Origin: an uncultured Pelagibacteraceae bacterium
GTDB lineage: Bacteria > Pseudomonadota > Alphaproteobacteria > Pelagibacterales > AG-422-B15
Assembly (NCBI GenBank): GCA_902610585.1
Contig: CACLWE010000004.1
Span: 1 to 64,000 of the forward strand
DNA length: 64,000 nt
Reading direction: 5' to 3'
Part shown: piece by piece, positions 54,159 to 64,000 of the stretch
Numbering within the stretch: the stretch's first letter is position 1
How the letters are laid out: each line of letters starts with the position of its first letter
The notes under the pieces: generated by a model
Told to the model about the DNA's origin: nothing
Database searches by the model: none
Seen by the model: the letters and a program-made list of their open reading frames with translations, nothing else
Program-made: the position numbers and the translations under genes

Positions 54159-55667
54159 ATGGATATTTTTGATAATCAGAAGCCTCTAACTTTTAATTTT
54201 CGTGAAGAATTGGACACACACATAATATCTCCCAATGGTTTTAGGGAGTATGATTTCCGTTGGCTTTATCCAGATGAAATCAATAAAAAAGGCCTAGAAA
54301 TATTTGGTTTTAGTCTTGGAAAATATATTTCCCAAAAAAAAGGAGGAGGATCTTCAATTGTTGTAGGTCATGATTATAGATCGTACAGCAGTGAGGTTAA
54401 ATATCACGTAGCAAAAGGACTTATAACAAGTGGGTTAAATGTCATTGACATAGGCTTAGCACTATCGCCAATGGTTTATTATGCGCAGCACTACTTGAAC
54501 ACTGATAGTCTTGCAATGATCACGGCGAGCCATAATGAAAATGGTTGGACTGGTATAAAATGTGGGATTGAAAAGTCACTTACGTTCGGTCCTGCTGAAG
54601 TAAAAGAAATAAAAGGCATTGTTGATAATTCAAATGATTTTAAGGCAGAAGAAAATGGAAATTATGAATTTAGGTCAAGTGTGCGCGAGATATACTTGGA
54701 GTATCTTAAAAGTAAACAAACAACAAATAGAAAGATGAAAGTTGTAATTGCTTGTGGCAATGGAACTGCTGGGGCATTCGCTCCTGAATTATTAAGAAGT
54801 CTTGGTTGTGAGGTGGTTGAGCTGCATTGTGATCTGGACTTTAATTTTCCAAATTATAATCCTAATCCAGAAGACTTAATTATGCTTAATGATCTGTCAA
54901 AAAATGTAAAAGAAAACGATGCGGATGTTGGATTTGCTTTTGACGGTGATGGCGATCGGTTGGGAGTTGTTGATGATAAAGGGAATGAAATATTTTCTGA
55001 TAAGATAGGTTTAATGTTAGCCGAATATTTGTCTGAGATACATGCTAACTCCAAGTTTGTTATTGATGTAAAATCGACTGGTTTATTTTTTAATAATGAA
55101 ATTTTGAAAAAAAATAATTGTACTGTTGATATGTGGAAGACTGGTCATTCACATATGAAAAGGCGAGTTAATGAAATAAGTGCTTTATGTGGTTTTGAAA
55201 AAAGTGGTCATTTTTTCATTAATAAACCTCTAGGACTGGGTTTTGATGATGGTTTGAGATCAGCTTCTATGATGATTGAATATTTAGATCACCATAAAGA
55301 TAAAAGTATGTCGGAACTATATTCAAAGTTGAATACTTCCTATCAATCTCCAACTATGGCGCCTTTCTGCAAGGATGAGGAAAAATATGCGGTCGTTGAT
55401 GAAATAACGGAAAAAATAATTCAAGACAAAAAAAATAAAACAAAAGTTACCGATTGTGAAATTGTTGAAACAAATACGGTAAATGGTATCAGATTTTGTT
55501 TATCCAATGGTTCATGGGGATTAATTAGAGCATCATCAAATAAGCCGTCTTTAGTTATAGTTATTGAGAGCCTTGTTTCAAATGAAGAAGTTGAAATGAT
55601 TTTTAAATACATTAACACACTTTTAAATGAAACTGGTAAAGTTGGAGAATTTGACCAAAAACTATGA
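54159..55667 (+). CDS. Phosphomannomutase/phosphoglucomutase
   Basis: FREYDFRWLYPDEINKKGLEIFG, LAMITASHNENGWTGIKCG, VGFAFDGDGDRLGVVDDKGNEI, CGFEKSGHFF; start ATG 54159 preferred over 54135. Confidence 0.92.
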   Translation: MDIFDNQKPLTFNFREELDTHIISPNGFREYDFRWLYPDEINKKGLEIFGFSLGKYISQKKGGGSSIVVGHDYRSYSSEVKYHVAKGLITSGLNVIDIGLALSPMVYYAQHYLNTDSLAMITASHNENGWTGIKCGIEKSLTFGPAEVKEIKGIVDNSNDFKAEENGNYEFRSSVREIYLEYLKSKQTTNRKMKVVIACGNGTAGAFAPELLRSLGCEVVELHCDLDFNFPNYNPNPEDLIMLNDLSKNVKENDADVGFAFDGDGDRLGVVDDKGNEIFSDKIGLMLAEYLSEIHANSKFVIDVKSTGLFFNNEILKKNNCTVDMWKTGHSHMKRRVNEISALCGFEKSGHFFINKPLGLGFDDGLRSASMMIEYLDHHKDKSMSELYSKLNTSYQSPTMAPFCKDEEKYAVVDEITEKIIQDKKNKTKVTDCEIVETNTVNGIRFCLSNGSWGLIRASSNKPSLVIVIESLVSNEEVEMIFKYINTLLNETGKVGEFDQKL

Positions 55668-56513
55668 TGTTAGTGATGTCCATTCAATAAAGAAGCGAAT
55701 AGACATAAATAAAATAAATAAACCAAAAATAAAACTTAATTTACCTTTGGAAAGATAATGGGCAAATCTTACACCTAAAGGGGCGCCAATAATTGTCATG
55801 GGCGTTATTAAAATTAAACCTACTAAACTTACGTATCCAAAAGTAAGAGGTAAGGATACATTGTTTTGAATTCCCGCTATGATGAAACCAATTGTACCAG
55901 GAACAGCAATTATTGTTCCAATACCAGCAGCAGTTCCAATGGCACGGTGTATATCGAAGTTATAAAGTTTTAAGATGGGTATACTTATTGAGCCACCACC
56001 AACTCCTATTATTACGGATAAAAAACCAATTGTTGATCCATAGCCATGACCTTTTAAATTGTTTGGAAATTTATCTGCAAATCTCCATTCATCTTTCCAA
56101 AAGAAAAATTGAAGAGCAACAAAAAATAAAATTATAGAATAAATTAGTATTAGGCTGCTACCTTCAAGAAATGATACTGCTATCGAACCAAAAATCACTC
56201 CGATCAATAATGACAAAAAAATAAATTTTAAAAAATCTAAACTGACTGAACCTCTTCTGTGATGATTTATGGCTGATATAATTGAAATTGGTACAATATT
56301 TGCAAGAGAAGTTCCAACAGCTAAATGCATCCTTATGCTCTCATCTACTTCTGCCAGTGTGTAGATATAGTATAGAGCAGGTACAACAACTACACCTCCT
56401 CCAATTCCAAAAAGTCCTGCAATAAATCCAGCAAAAATACCAGTACTTACCAATAACATTACAGAAAATAACAAGTCGCCAGAGGCAACATTGCTAAATA
56501 TCGTTGTAAACAC
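55662..56513 (-). CDS. Sulfite exporter TauE/SafE (TSUP) family permease
   Basis: FAGFIAGLFGIGGGVVVVPALYYIY, GFLSVIIGVGGGSISIPIL motif pair; multi-pass. Confidence 0.93.
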   Translation of the reverse strand: MFTTIFSNVASGDLLFSVMLLVSTGIFAGFIAGLFGIGGGVVVVPALYYIYTLAEVDESIRMHLAVGTSLANIVPISIISAINHHRRGSVSLDFLKFIFLSLLIGVIFGSIAVSFLEGSSLILIYSIILFFVALQFFFWKDEWRFADKFPNNLKGHGYGSTIGFLSVIIGVGGGSISIPILKLYNFDIHRAIGTAAGIGTIIAVPGTIGFIIAGIQNNVSLPLTFGYVSLVGLILITPMTIIGAPLGVRFAHYLSKGKLSFIFGLFILFMSIRFFIEWTSLTS

Positions 56514-56520
56514 TTAGAGC

Positions 56521-57804
56521 TTAGTTTTTGCCAGAAGGAAGTTCGTTAAATGGAACTTTTTTATCCGCTCTTTCATCTTGTGGTAACCCAAGAACTCGCT
56601 CTGCAATGATATTTCGAAGAACTTCATCTGTACCACCAGCAATTCTCATTGCCGCAGAGAAAAAATATCCATTTTGAAACAAGTTCTTTAATACAGGATT
56701 TTGATCATGATGAACCATGCCAGCAGAATCCATTAATTCAAGTGCATAGGCTGAAACGTCTTGCATTTTTGATGCTGTAACAAGTTTGCTTATTGAAAGC
56801 TCTGGTCCAGGGGTTTGGCCTTTTGACAAAGCGGTAATACTTCTAAATTTTGTGTATTGTAAACCACGCGATTGAACATACCAGTCAGCCATTTTTTGTC
56901 TTACTTCACTGTTCTTAATTGCAAGACCATCCTCCACTTCTAATTCCTTCGTTGCTTCAAATATTTGATCGAAGTCAAGTCCAGGAGGATCGCCAACAGC
57001 AAGTCTTTCGTTCATGAGAGTGGTAAGCGCAACTTTCCAGCCCTCACCTTCTCCACCTAATCTTTGGCAGTCAGGTATTCTTACATCATTGAAGAAGACT
57101 TCATTAAAATTTGAAGTACCTGAAATCTGCTTGATTGGTCTAACTTCGATACCAGGTGTCTTCATATCTAAATAAAAATAAGTAAGACCTTTATGCTTTA
57201 AGGCAGATGGATCAGACCTTGCAACTATCATTCCATAATCTGCAAAGTGCGCCCCAGATGTCCATACTTTTTGACCATTTAAAACCCACTCATCGCCATT
57301 CTTTTCAGCTTTCATTTTAATTCCAGCTAAATCTGATCCCGCTGAAGGTTCTGAAAAAAGCTGACACCATATTTCTTCACCCGTAATCATTTTAGGTAAA
57401 TATCTTTTTTTATCTTCGTCTTTGCCCCATACCATCATTGTCGGGCCAAGCATACCGATTCCAATTTCAAAATAACCAGAAGGAACTAAATAATCATGTT
57501 CCTCTTGAGAGTAGATAACTTGTTGTATAGGTGATCCACCATAACCACCAAACTCTTTTGGCCACAAGATGGCAGCAAAACCTGCTTCAGCTTTTTTCTT
57601 TTGCCATACTTTTGCTCTTTCTAATGCTTCCTGTGCAGCTTCTTTGCCTCCCTTGACTGTCTCGGGAGCGCCTGCAACAGCGATCTGTGGGCTTTTATCG
57701 TTAGGCTTATCAGAAATTATTGATCTCTTTTCGGCGTTTGCCTCAAGAAAATCTCTCGCTTCTTTTCTAAATTCAGCTTCCTGCTGTGAATCATTAAAAT
57801 CCAT
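56521..57804 (-). CDS. Acyl-CoA dehydrogenase family protein (large/alpha-type)
   Basis: AAILWPKEFGGYGGSPIQQVIYSQEE, WCQLFSEPSAGSDLAGIKMKAE, LTTLMNERLAVGDPPG, GGTDEVLRNIIAERVLGLP. Confidence 0.94.
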   Translation of the reverse strand: MDFNDSQQEAEFRKEARDFLEANAEKRSIISDKPNDKSPQIAVAGAPETVKGGKEAAQEALERAKVWQKKKAEAGFAAILWPKEFGGYGGSPIQQVIYSQEEHDYLVPSGYFEIGIGMLGPTMMVWGKDEDKKRYLPKMITGEEIWCQLFSEPSAGSDLAGIKMKAEKNGDEWVLNGQKVWTSGAHFADYGMIVARSDPSALKHKGLTYFYLDMKTPGIEVRPIKQISGTSNFNEVFFNDVRIPDCQRLGGEGEGWKVALTTLMNERLAVGDPPGLDFDQIFEATKELEVEDGLAIKNSEVRQKMADWYVQSRGLQYTKFRSITALSKGQTPGPELSISKLVTASKMQDVSAYALELMDSAGMVHHDQNPVLKNLFQNGYFFSAAMRIAGGTDEVLRNIIAERVLGLPQDERADKKVPFNELPSGKN

Positions 57805-57806
57805 AA

Positions 57807-58937
57807 TTAAACTATATTCCTTTTCTCAAGATTTGAAATTAAATTTTCTTTCCATTGTCTTGTACTACCAATATTCAAAGAAAGTAGTTTTGATCTTCGA
57901 TAAAACAAGTGACAATCATAATCCCAGGTAAAACCCACTCCTCCGTGGATTTGAATATTCTCCTTTGCAGCATAATTAAAGGCGTCAGATGCACTCACTC
58001 TTGCACCTGCTGCAGCAACTGGTAATTCATTGGAATCGGTACTCAAGGCCCATGCGCCATAGTATGCATTAGATCTAGCTAATTCGATCTTAACATACAT
58101 ATCTGCCATTTTATGCTTTAAAGCCTGAAATGAACCAATTTGCCTTCCGAAAGCAAACCTTTCCATTGAATATTTTTTTGCTTCATCTAGAGAAACTTGC
58201 GCTCCTCCAACTTGCTCAAATGAATATAAAACTGCCGCTCTGTTAAGTATGTTTTCTGTCATATCCCATGCCATTCCTTGCTCACCAATTAGTTCGGCTT
58301 CAACATTTTCAAAATTAATACTGCATGCAGGTCGGGTAGGATCAATAGTTTCAAGGCTTGTCTTCTTCACTCCATTTTCATGTAAATCGACGATATATAA
58401 TGAAAGTGAATTTCTATTTCCCTTATCATCGCTATTTGCAGCGATTATTAGAAAATCAGCTGACTCTCCATCACTTACAGGTGATTTGTAGCCATTAATT
58501 TTTCCAGATGAAAACTTCGTCTTTATATTTGATGGTTTTGGAGTTCCATTTGTTTCTGATAATGCAAAAGTACCTATTTTTTCACCTGATGCTATCGAAG
58601 GTAAGAATTTTTTCTTTTGATCTTCAGAACCATAGTTTTTGATAAATTCTGCAAATAAATATATTGATGATGAAAATGGTGTGGGTGCTAGAGATCTTCC
58701 CAATTCCTCTGCTATGACGCATAATTCCAACATACCGAGACCAAGTCCACCATATTCCTCTGGAATTGCAGTCCCAGTCCAACCCATTTCGGATATTTGT
58801 GACCATAGTTCTTTATGATAATGCAGTTGATCGTCATCAAGAACTGTTCTTACTGATTTACGATCACACTTATCGAATAAAAATTTTCTTGCTTGATCAC
58901 GAAGAAGTTTTTGATCATCTGAGAAATCAAAATTCAT
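57807..58937 (-). CDS. Acyl-CoA dehydrogenase family protein (small/beta-type)
   Basis: MNFDFSDDQKLLRDQARKFLFDKCDRKSVR..., GTAIPEEYGGLGLGMLELCVIAEELGRSLAP, QIHGGVGFTWDYDCHLFYRR. Confidence 0.93.
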   Translation of the reverse strand: MNFDFSDDQKLLRDQARKFLFDKCDRKSVRTVLDDDQLHYHKELWSQISEMGWTGTAIPEEYGGLGLGMLELCVIAEELGRSLAPTPFSSSIYLFAEFIKNYGSEDQKKKFLPSIASGEKIGTFALSETNGTPKPSNIKTKFSSGKINGYKSPVSDGESADFLIIAANSDDKGNRNSLSLYIVDLHENGVKKTSLETIDPTRPACSINFENVEAELIGEQGMAWDMTENILNRAAVLYSFEQVGGAQVSLDEAKKYSMERFAFGRQIGSFQALKHKMADMYVKIELARSNAYYGAWALSTDSNELPVAAAGARVSASDAFNYAAKENIQIHGGVGFTWDYDCHLFYRRSKLLSLNIGSTRQWKENLISNLEKRNIV

Positions 58938-58945
58938 GACGGCTA

Positions 58946-59602
58946 CTATTCTTTTGTATCGTTTTCTTCTTGAATTGCTGTTTCAGTTTCAGGGATTGTG
59001 TCGATAGTTTCTGAAACCTCATCTGCTTCAATGGTGTTTATTTCAGTTTCCTCAACTTCAGATACGTTCATTGGCTCACTTAATGATGTTGTATCCTCCG
59101 TTACCTCTAAATTTTCTACATCATTCGTCATATCAATTTCTGAATTTTCTTGTTCTATCTTTTCAAGTTCATCATCACTTGGAACTATTTCATCAGAGGA
59201 TGGTTGAGATTGGATAACTTCTTCAATTGGCTTTGCTCTGGACTCTACTCTTGGTGAACGAGCAGTAAATTTTCTCGTAGCTGATTTTTCCATTTCTGAC
59301 TTTGATAAACCACCTTGATACATCTGTCTGAAAGTATCATTATCAACTTCTTCTAGCTCTTCCTCTTCTTCATAATCGGGTATTTGTCTTAGCTTCGAAA
59401 CAATACTTTCCTTTAACTCTTCAGCAGTTATTTTTGACTCTCCAATTTCTCGAAGAGCAATAACTGGTTTTTTATCATTCTCAGGATCAACCGCTGGGGT
59501 AGCCCCTCTACCTAATTGAACAGCTCTTTCTTTAGCTAATATGACTAAATCGTATTGGTTATTCACCAACTTTATACAATCTTCAACAGTAATTCGTGCC
59601 AT
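58946..59602 (-). CDS. rpoZ: DNA-directed RNA polymerase subunit omega with long acidic C-terminal extension
   Basis: N-term MARITVEDCIKLVNNQYDLVILAKERAVQLGRGATPAVDPENDKKPVIALREI = omega; 218 aa with Glu/Asp/Ser/Thr-rich tail. Confidence 0.93.
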   Translation of the reverse strand: MARITVEDCIKLVNNQYDLVILAKERAVQLGRGATPAVDPENDKKPVIALREIGESKITAEELKESIVSKLRQIPDYEEEEELEEVDNDTFRQMYQGGLSKSEMEKSATRKFTARSPRVESRAKPIEEVIQSQPSSDEIVPSDDELEKIEQENSEIDMTNDVENLEVTEDTTSLSEPMNVSEVEETEINTIEADEVSETIDTIPETETAIQEENDTKE

Positions 59603-59679
59603 AAGAATATTTGGAATTGATGTTGCTTTTTATTGAAATATATAAATAAATCAAGCTGAAAGTTTAATTTATTAAGTAA

Positions 59680-59895
59680 ATGGCCCAATTTAGAGAAAAC
59701 CAAGAATATATCGGTAGTCCATGTGTAAAAATTTGTAAGTATAAGAAAGACTTCATGGATGGGAATGTTTGCATTGGTTGTTTTAGGGAACAGTTTGAAA
59801 TAACTAATTGGATGAAAATGAGTAATTCTGAAAAACAGTTAGTAATAGAAGATACTAAAGAAAGAAAAAAAGAATTTTTAAAAAATCATGTTTGA
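59680..59895 (+). CDS. DUF1289 domain-containing protein
   Basis: GSPCVKICKYKKDFMDGNVCIGCFREQFEITNWMKMSNSEK Cys pattern. Confidence 0.9.
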   Translation: MAQFRENQEYIGSPCVKICKYKKDFMDGNVCIGCFREQFEITNWMKMSNSEKQLVIEDTKERKKEFLKNHV

Positions 59896-60313
59896 TATTA
59901 GCTGGACGTGTAAACATACTTGGCAGAAAGCAAGCTATAATACAATGTGGTGTTTAATTGGCTGCAGTATTGGTGACTTTGGAACGATTTATTACTTTCA
60001 AATCATTGATCACTCTTTATCTATATATGTGGTGATGTTGCTCGCAATACTAAATGGTTTGATTACAAGTATTATATTAGAAACTATAATTCTAATGAGA
60101 ACATTTATTTTTGCTGAAGCAATTAGTATTGCATTTAAAATGAGTTTCATCAGCATGATTAGTATGGAAGTGGCTATGAATGCTACAGATTTAATATTTG
60201 CTGGCGGAGTTCTTACTATTACAATAATTCCTTTTATGCTCCTTGCGGGTTTTATTACCCCGCTTCCATATAATTATTACAGACTCAAAAAATATAACGA
60301 GTCATGTCATTAA
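59888..60313 (+). CDS. DUF4396 domain-containing membrane protein
   Basis: TWQKASYNTMWCLIGCSIGDFGTIYYF, AISIAFKMSFISMISMEVAMNATDL. Confidence 0.8.
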   Translation: MFDISWTCKHTWQKASYNTMWCLIGCSIGDFGTIYYFQIIDHSLSIYVVMLLAILNGLITSIILETIILMRTFIFAEAISIAFKMSFISMISMEVAMNATDLIFAGGVLTITIIPFMLLAGFITPLPYNYYRLKKYNESCH

Positions 60314-60317
60314 AATA

Positions 60318-61181
60318 ATGATTAAAGAAAATGTCAAAATTGGCACTGGTAATATCGCAACATACAGAAGATCAAACAAAACAAATGATGTACTATATTT
60401 TTCTCATGCTAATGGTTTCTGTGGACAGGCATATACTGATCTCTTAAATAAAATTGATAATTCATACGAGGTTATTACATATGATATGCGTGGTCATGGC
60501 GAAACCGATTTAATTGCAGACTCTAATAAACTAAAATCATGGTATACTTTTAGGGATGATTTGGAGCAATTAGTTAAAAAACATAATGAGCCAGTAACTT
60601 TGTCAGGTCATTCAATGGGAGGCACTGCGAGCTTGCTACTAGCTCTCTCAAAACCTAAATTAGTAAAAAAACTTATTCTCATAGATCCTGTCATATTGCC
60701 ATTGAGGTATATCATTTCATACCAGCTTTTACAGATTGTTAATCTTGCTCATTTAGCAAGTCCTCTTTCAAAGAATGCTTTGATCAGACGTAATTTGTGG
60801 AATAGCGAAGATGAAGCTCATAAATATTTTTCTAGTAAGACTCTTTTTAAAAATATAAGTGAAAAGATAATTAAAGACTATGTACAATATGGACTTAAAA
60901 AAAATGACCAAAATAAATATGTTTTAAAATGTGATCCACGCTGGGAGTCGGCTTGCTTTAGGCTTACCTCGCATGAGGTTTGGTTTGATTTAAAGAAAAT
61001 TAATATTCCAATTAAGATTATACTCACACCTAACAGTGTTGTCTGTAATGTGACAAGTCAAAATAGAATTAAAAAATTAAATCCTCAAACTGAGATTTGT
61101 TTTATTGATGAGACATCGCATATGCTTCCACTTGAAAAAACTGAGGATGTTGCAAGTGAAATTAATAATTTTCTCGCCTAA
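60318..61181 (+). CDS. Alpha/beta hydrolase
   Basis: LYFSHANGFCGQAYTDLLNKI, VITYDMRGHGETD, VTLSGHSMGGTASLLLAL; ATG 60318 preferred over 60243. Confidence 0.88.
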   Translation: MIKENVKIGTGNIATYRRSNKTNDVLYFSHANGFCGQAYTDLLNKIDNSYEVITYDMRGHGETDLIADSNKLKSWYTFRDDLEQLVKKHNEPVTLSGHSMGGTASLLLALSKPKLVKKLILIDPVILPLRYIISYQLLQIVNLAHLASPLSKNALIRRNLWNSEDEAHKYFSSKTLFKNISEKIIKDYVQYGLKKNDQNKYVLKCDPRWESACFRLTSHEVWFDLKKINIPIKIILTPNSVVCNVTSQNRIKKLNPQTEICFIDETSHMLPLEKTEDVASEINNFLA

Positions 61182-61223
61182 CTTAATCTGTTCTAAACAA
61201 AACAAATAAGGTATGTTTAGCAA

Positions 61224-62306
61224 ATGGAAAATTTTGCAAATTTAGTGCTATCTGTATGGAACCAAGGGGTTTTTGGTATCGATCTGAACAATATTTTAGT
61301 TGCAATAGCAATACTCTTAATTTTTATAATTTTAAGATCAGTTTTTTCAAAAATTGTGATTGGTAGATTAAAAGTTCTTGTAAAAAAATCTAAGACTAAG
61401 ATTGATGATGCGATGCTTGAGGCTTTTGATGGACCTCTCAGATTTTTTCCTGTAGTAATCGGTGTGTACATAAGCACTCAGTATTTAAATTTAAATACAA
61501 CTCTTGAACTGTTTGCTGCAAATTTAAATCGTTCACTCATAACAATTCAAATATTTTGGTTTTTATACAAAATTATTGATCCGATTTCATCGTTTATTCA
61601 TAAATTAGGAGAATTGTTAACAAATGATCTTATAGATTGGGGAGTAAGAATTTTAAAATTCTTCATATTTGTTATTGGTGCAGCTGCTGTTTTAGAAATA
61701 TGGGGAATCAAGGTTGGACCAATTCTAGCTGGACTGGGACTTCTCAGTGTGGCAGTAGCTTTAGGTGCTCAAGATTTGTTTAAAAATCTGATATCAGGAA
61801 TTTTAATTTTATTAGAGAAACGATTTCAAAATGGAGATTGGATTAAAGTTGAAAACATTGTTGAGGGCGTAGTAGAAAAAATAGGTTTTCGATCAACATT
61901 GGTTAGAAGATTTGATTCTTCACCTGTTATGGTTCCAAATTTTAATTTTGCAGAAAATGCCGTCACAAATTTTAGCAATATGAAAAGTAGGCGCATATAT
62001 TGGAATATTGGCTTAGAATATAGAACAACACGTGACCAGTTGCGGAAAATTAGAGATGAAATAGATAACTACATCACAAACGATGGGAATTTTGTTAAAT
62101 CTTCTGAACAGCCATTGTTTGTAAGAATTGAAAAGTTTTCAGATAGCTCAATTGATTTGTTAATTTATTGTTTTGCAACAACTACAAATTGGGGGGAATG
62201 GTTAGAGATCAAGGAAAAATTAGCTTTAGAAATAAAAGAAATTGTTGAAAATAATGGCGCTGGTTTTGCCTTCCCTTCTCAATCAATTTATATCGAAAAA
62301 AATTAA
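61224..62306 (+). CDS. Mechanosensitive ion channel family protein (MscS)
   Basis: ILAGLGLLSVAVALGAQDLFKNLISGILILLEKRFQNGDWIKVENIVEGVVEKIGFRSTLVRRFDSSPVMVPN. Confidence 0.95.
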   Translation: MENFANLVLSVWNQGVFGIDLNNILVAIAILLIFIILRSVFSKIVIGRLKVLVKKSKTKIDDAMLEAFDGPLRFFPVVIGVYISTQYLNLNTTLELFAANLNRSLITIQIFWFLYKIIDPISSFIHKLGELLTNDLIDWGVRILKFFIFVIGAAAVLEIWGIKVGPILAGLGLLSVAVALGAQDLFKNLISGILILLEKRFQNGDWIKVENIVEGVVEKIGFRSTLVRRFDSSPVMVPNFNFAENAVTNFSNMKSRRIYWNIGLEYRTTRDQLRKIRDEIDNYITNDGNFVKSSEQPLFVRIEKFSDSSIDLLIYCFATTTNWGEWLEIKEKLALEIKEIVENNGAGFAFPSQSIYIEKN

Positions 62307-63637
62307 AAAGACTCGCCTTCAAAAAGCTTCTGGATGTTCAATTTATCATTTTGAAAATATTGTTTTTTAGCTTTTTCTGATGCGGTTTCTTTTTTATCGA
62401 TTACTTCAAATAAATAATCTAAGTGAACGGTTTCATCATCTCCGTATAAATTTTTCTTACCCCGCCTCTTAAGTCCCTCAAATGAGATATTTAAAAGTTT
62501 CTCCGCTAATGCCCAGCCAGTTTTGTTCTTATATAAGGAATTGAGACCGTTTGATAAGACATCACTCCTAAATTTAATTAAGTCTTCATATTCAAATTCA
62601 CTAATCATTTTGAAAGTTTCTTCTAATGCGTCTTCTTGATATAAGATGCCTGACCAAAAAGCTGGTAAAGCACAGAGTGTATTATAACTTCCTGCATCAG
62701 CGCCTCTCATCTCAATAAATGTTTTTAACCTTACTTCAGTAAAGATAGTAGAGATATGATTTATCCAATCTTCAATTAAAATATCATCAGGCGCAAATTG
62801 ATTATTTTTTCCATCCAAAAGATCTTGGAATGTATATTTAGTACAATTATGATAATTATTATTTCTAATGATTGCATATACAGGAACTTGTAAGGCATAA
62901 TCGACATATTCCTCAAAGCTCAAAGTTTTTTCAGTCAAAAACTTTGGAATACCTGTTCTGTCTGGATCAGTTTTTGTCCATACATATCCTCTATAAGTTT
63001 CAAAACCAGAAAGTTTTGAATTTTTAAATGGTGAGTTTGAGAACAAACCTGTCACAATCGGCTGAATGAATGCAGAGACATTAATTTTTCTTTGCATATC
63101 ACTTTCTGAAATATAATCGAAATTCGCCTGAACCGTTGCTGATTGGTACATCATTTCTAGACCTAATCCGGAAAGTGATTTCATATAAGGAGTCATAATT
63201 TCTGAATATCTTTTTTTTGGAACCTTTGGCACATCTTTCAATTCACCAATTGGAAAGAAGCCCAGTCCTAAAAAGCCAATATTATATTTTTCTTCTAGTT
63301 TTTTTGTGAAAGCGAGGTGATTATTTATTTCCTTGCAAGTTTCGTGAATCGTTTTAAGAGGCGCTCCAGATAATTCAAATTGACCACCAGGTTCCAGTGT
63401 TATACTTGCCCTATCTTTAGTTAGTGCAATAATATTTTTACTCTCTTTTATAGGTGTCCAACCATCCTTTATAAAGTCTTCAAAAATTGAGTTAATACTG
63501 ACATCGCCGCTATAGGGAACTAAACTAAGATCAATTTTGTGATAAATAAATTTTTCATGTTCAGTACCTATTTTAATTTCGGAGGTACTCTTAATACCAT
63601 TTTCAAAATATTTTATTAGATCACTCTTGCTAAGCAT
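62303..63637 (-). CDS. gshA: Glutamate-cysteine ligase (plant/alphaproteobacterial type)
   Basis: IGTEHEKFIYH, ITLEPGGQFELSGAPLKTIHETCKE, YQSATVQANFDY, IEMRGADAGSYNTLCALPAFWSGILY. Confidence 0.95.
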   Translation of the reverse strand: MLSKSDLIKYFENGIKSTSEIKIGTEHEKFIYHKIDLSLVPYSGDVSINSIFEDFIKDGWTPIKESKNIIALTKDRASITLEPGGQFELSGAPLKTIHETCKEINNHLAFTKKLEEKYNIGFLGLGFFPIGELKDVPKVPKKRYSEIMTPYMKSLSGLGLEMMYQSATVQANFDYISESDMQRKINVSAFIQPIVTGLFSNSPFKNSKLSGFETYRGYVWTKTDPDRTGIPKFLTEKTLSFEEYVDYALQVPVYAIIRNNNYHNCTKYTFQDLLDGKNNQFAPDDILIEDWINHISTIFTEVRLKTFIEMRGADAGSYNTLCALPAFWSGILYQEDALEETFKMISEFEYEDLIKFRSDVLSNGLNSLYKNKTGWALAEKLLNISFEGLKRRGKKNLYGDDETVHLDYLFEVIDKKETASEKAKKQYFQNDKLNIQKLFEGESF

Positions 63638-64000
63638 TATAAATTTTGTCCATAATAATTGAGGCAGCGGTAATTGCAGCAGTTTCTGATTTTAAAGTAT
63701 TTGGCCCAAGTGTAACGCCAATAGATTTTTCCTTTGATTTCAAACTTTCATACTCTTTAGCTGAAAAATCTCCTTCAGGCCCTATGATTATACCAATAGC
63801 CTCGTTTTTGATTAGTTTTATATTTTTTATTTTTTCTTTATTGTTATCGAGCGAGCAATATAAATAATTCGCTAAAGAGTTATCATTAATCATTGAAGCA
63901 AATGATATAGGTTTATTAATTTCTGGTATCTTATTTCGATTTGACTGCTCACACGCTTCAATAGCAATAAGACTTAGTCTTTCAAAATTGATATTCTTCA
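63630..64000 (-). CDS. rsmE: 16S rRNA (uracil(1498)-N(3))-methyltransferase, partial (continues past window end)
   Basis: Reading past the track's internal Met at 63893 stays open to 64000 (...LSLIAIEACEQSNRNKIPEINKPISFASMI...); IGIIIGPEGDFSAKEYESL, VTLGPNTLKSETAAITA. Confidence 0.93.
   Translation of the reverse strand, partial: KNINFERLSLIAIEACEQSNRNKIPEINKPISFASMINDNSLANYLYCSLDNNKEKIKNIKLIKNEAIGIIIGPEGDFSAKEYESLKSKEKSIGVTLGPNTLKSETAAITAASIIMDKIYNA

Noticed and set aside
53951-54172. 73-aa plus-strand ORF in the track
   Set aside because: It lies over the cobalamin riboswitch on the opposite strand and has no protein-like features.

Overview
This is a low-GC, gene-dense chromosomal window, most likely from a marine oligotrophic alphaproteobacterium (SAR11-, HIMB59- or AEGEAN-169-like; lineage is inferred from gene content only). 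From left to right it holds: the str/rif ribosomal and RNA polymerase block (fusA-rpsG-rpsL, rpoC-rpoB, rplL-J-A-K, nusG, secE, tRNA-Trp, tuf, tRNA-Gly, tRNA-Tyr); rlmB; tRNA-Thr with a displaced second copy of its 3' part 401 bp away; a sterol desaturase-like gene; NAD-formate dehydrogenase, class II aldolase and glycerol kinase; nadK; a probable inverse-autotransporter barrel gene coupled to a secreted orphan protein; tRNA-Leu; a blue-type proteorhodopsin; a purine block (purB, purC, purS, purQ, purL); housekeeping genes (rpsD, trmJ, cimA, cysS, gltX, nadE, DAHP synthase, glmS, glmU); two adjacent acyl-CoA dehydrogenase pairs; a TonB receptor with a cobalamin riboswitch; an omega subunit with a long acidic tail; an MscS channel; gshA; and partial rsmE. 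I see no CRISPR array, transposase or integrase. The best novelty candidates are the split inverse-autotransporter/secreted-protein pair and the tRNA-Thr 3' duplication bracketing a one-gene insert. All family assignments come from reading protein motifs; no database search was run.
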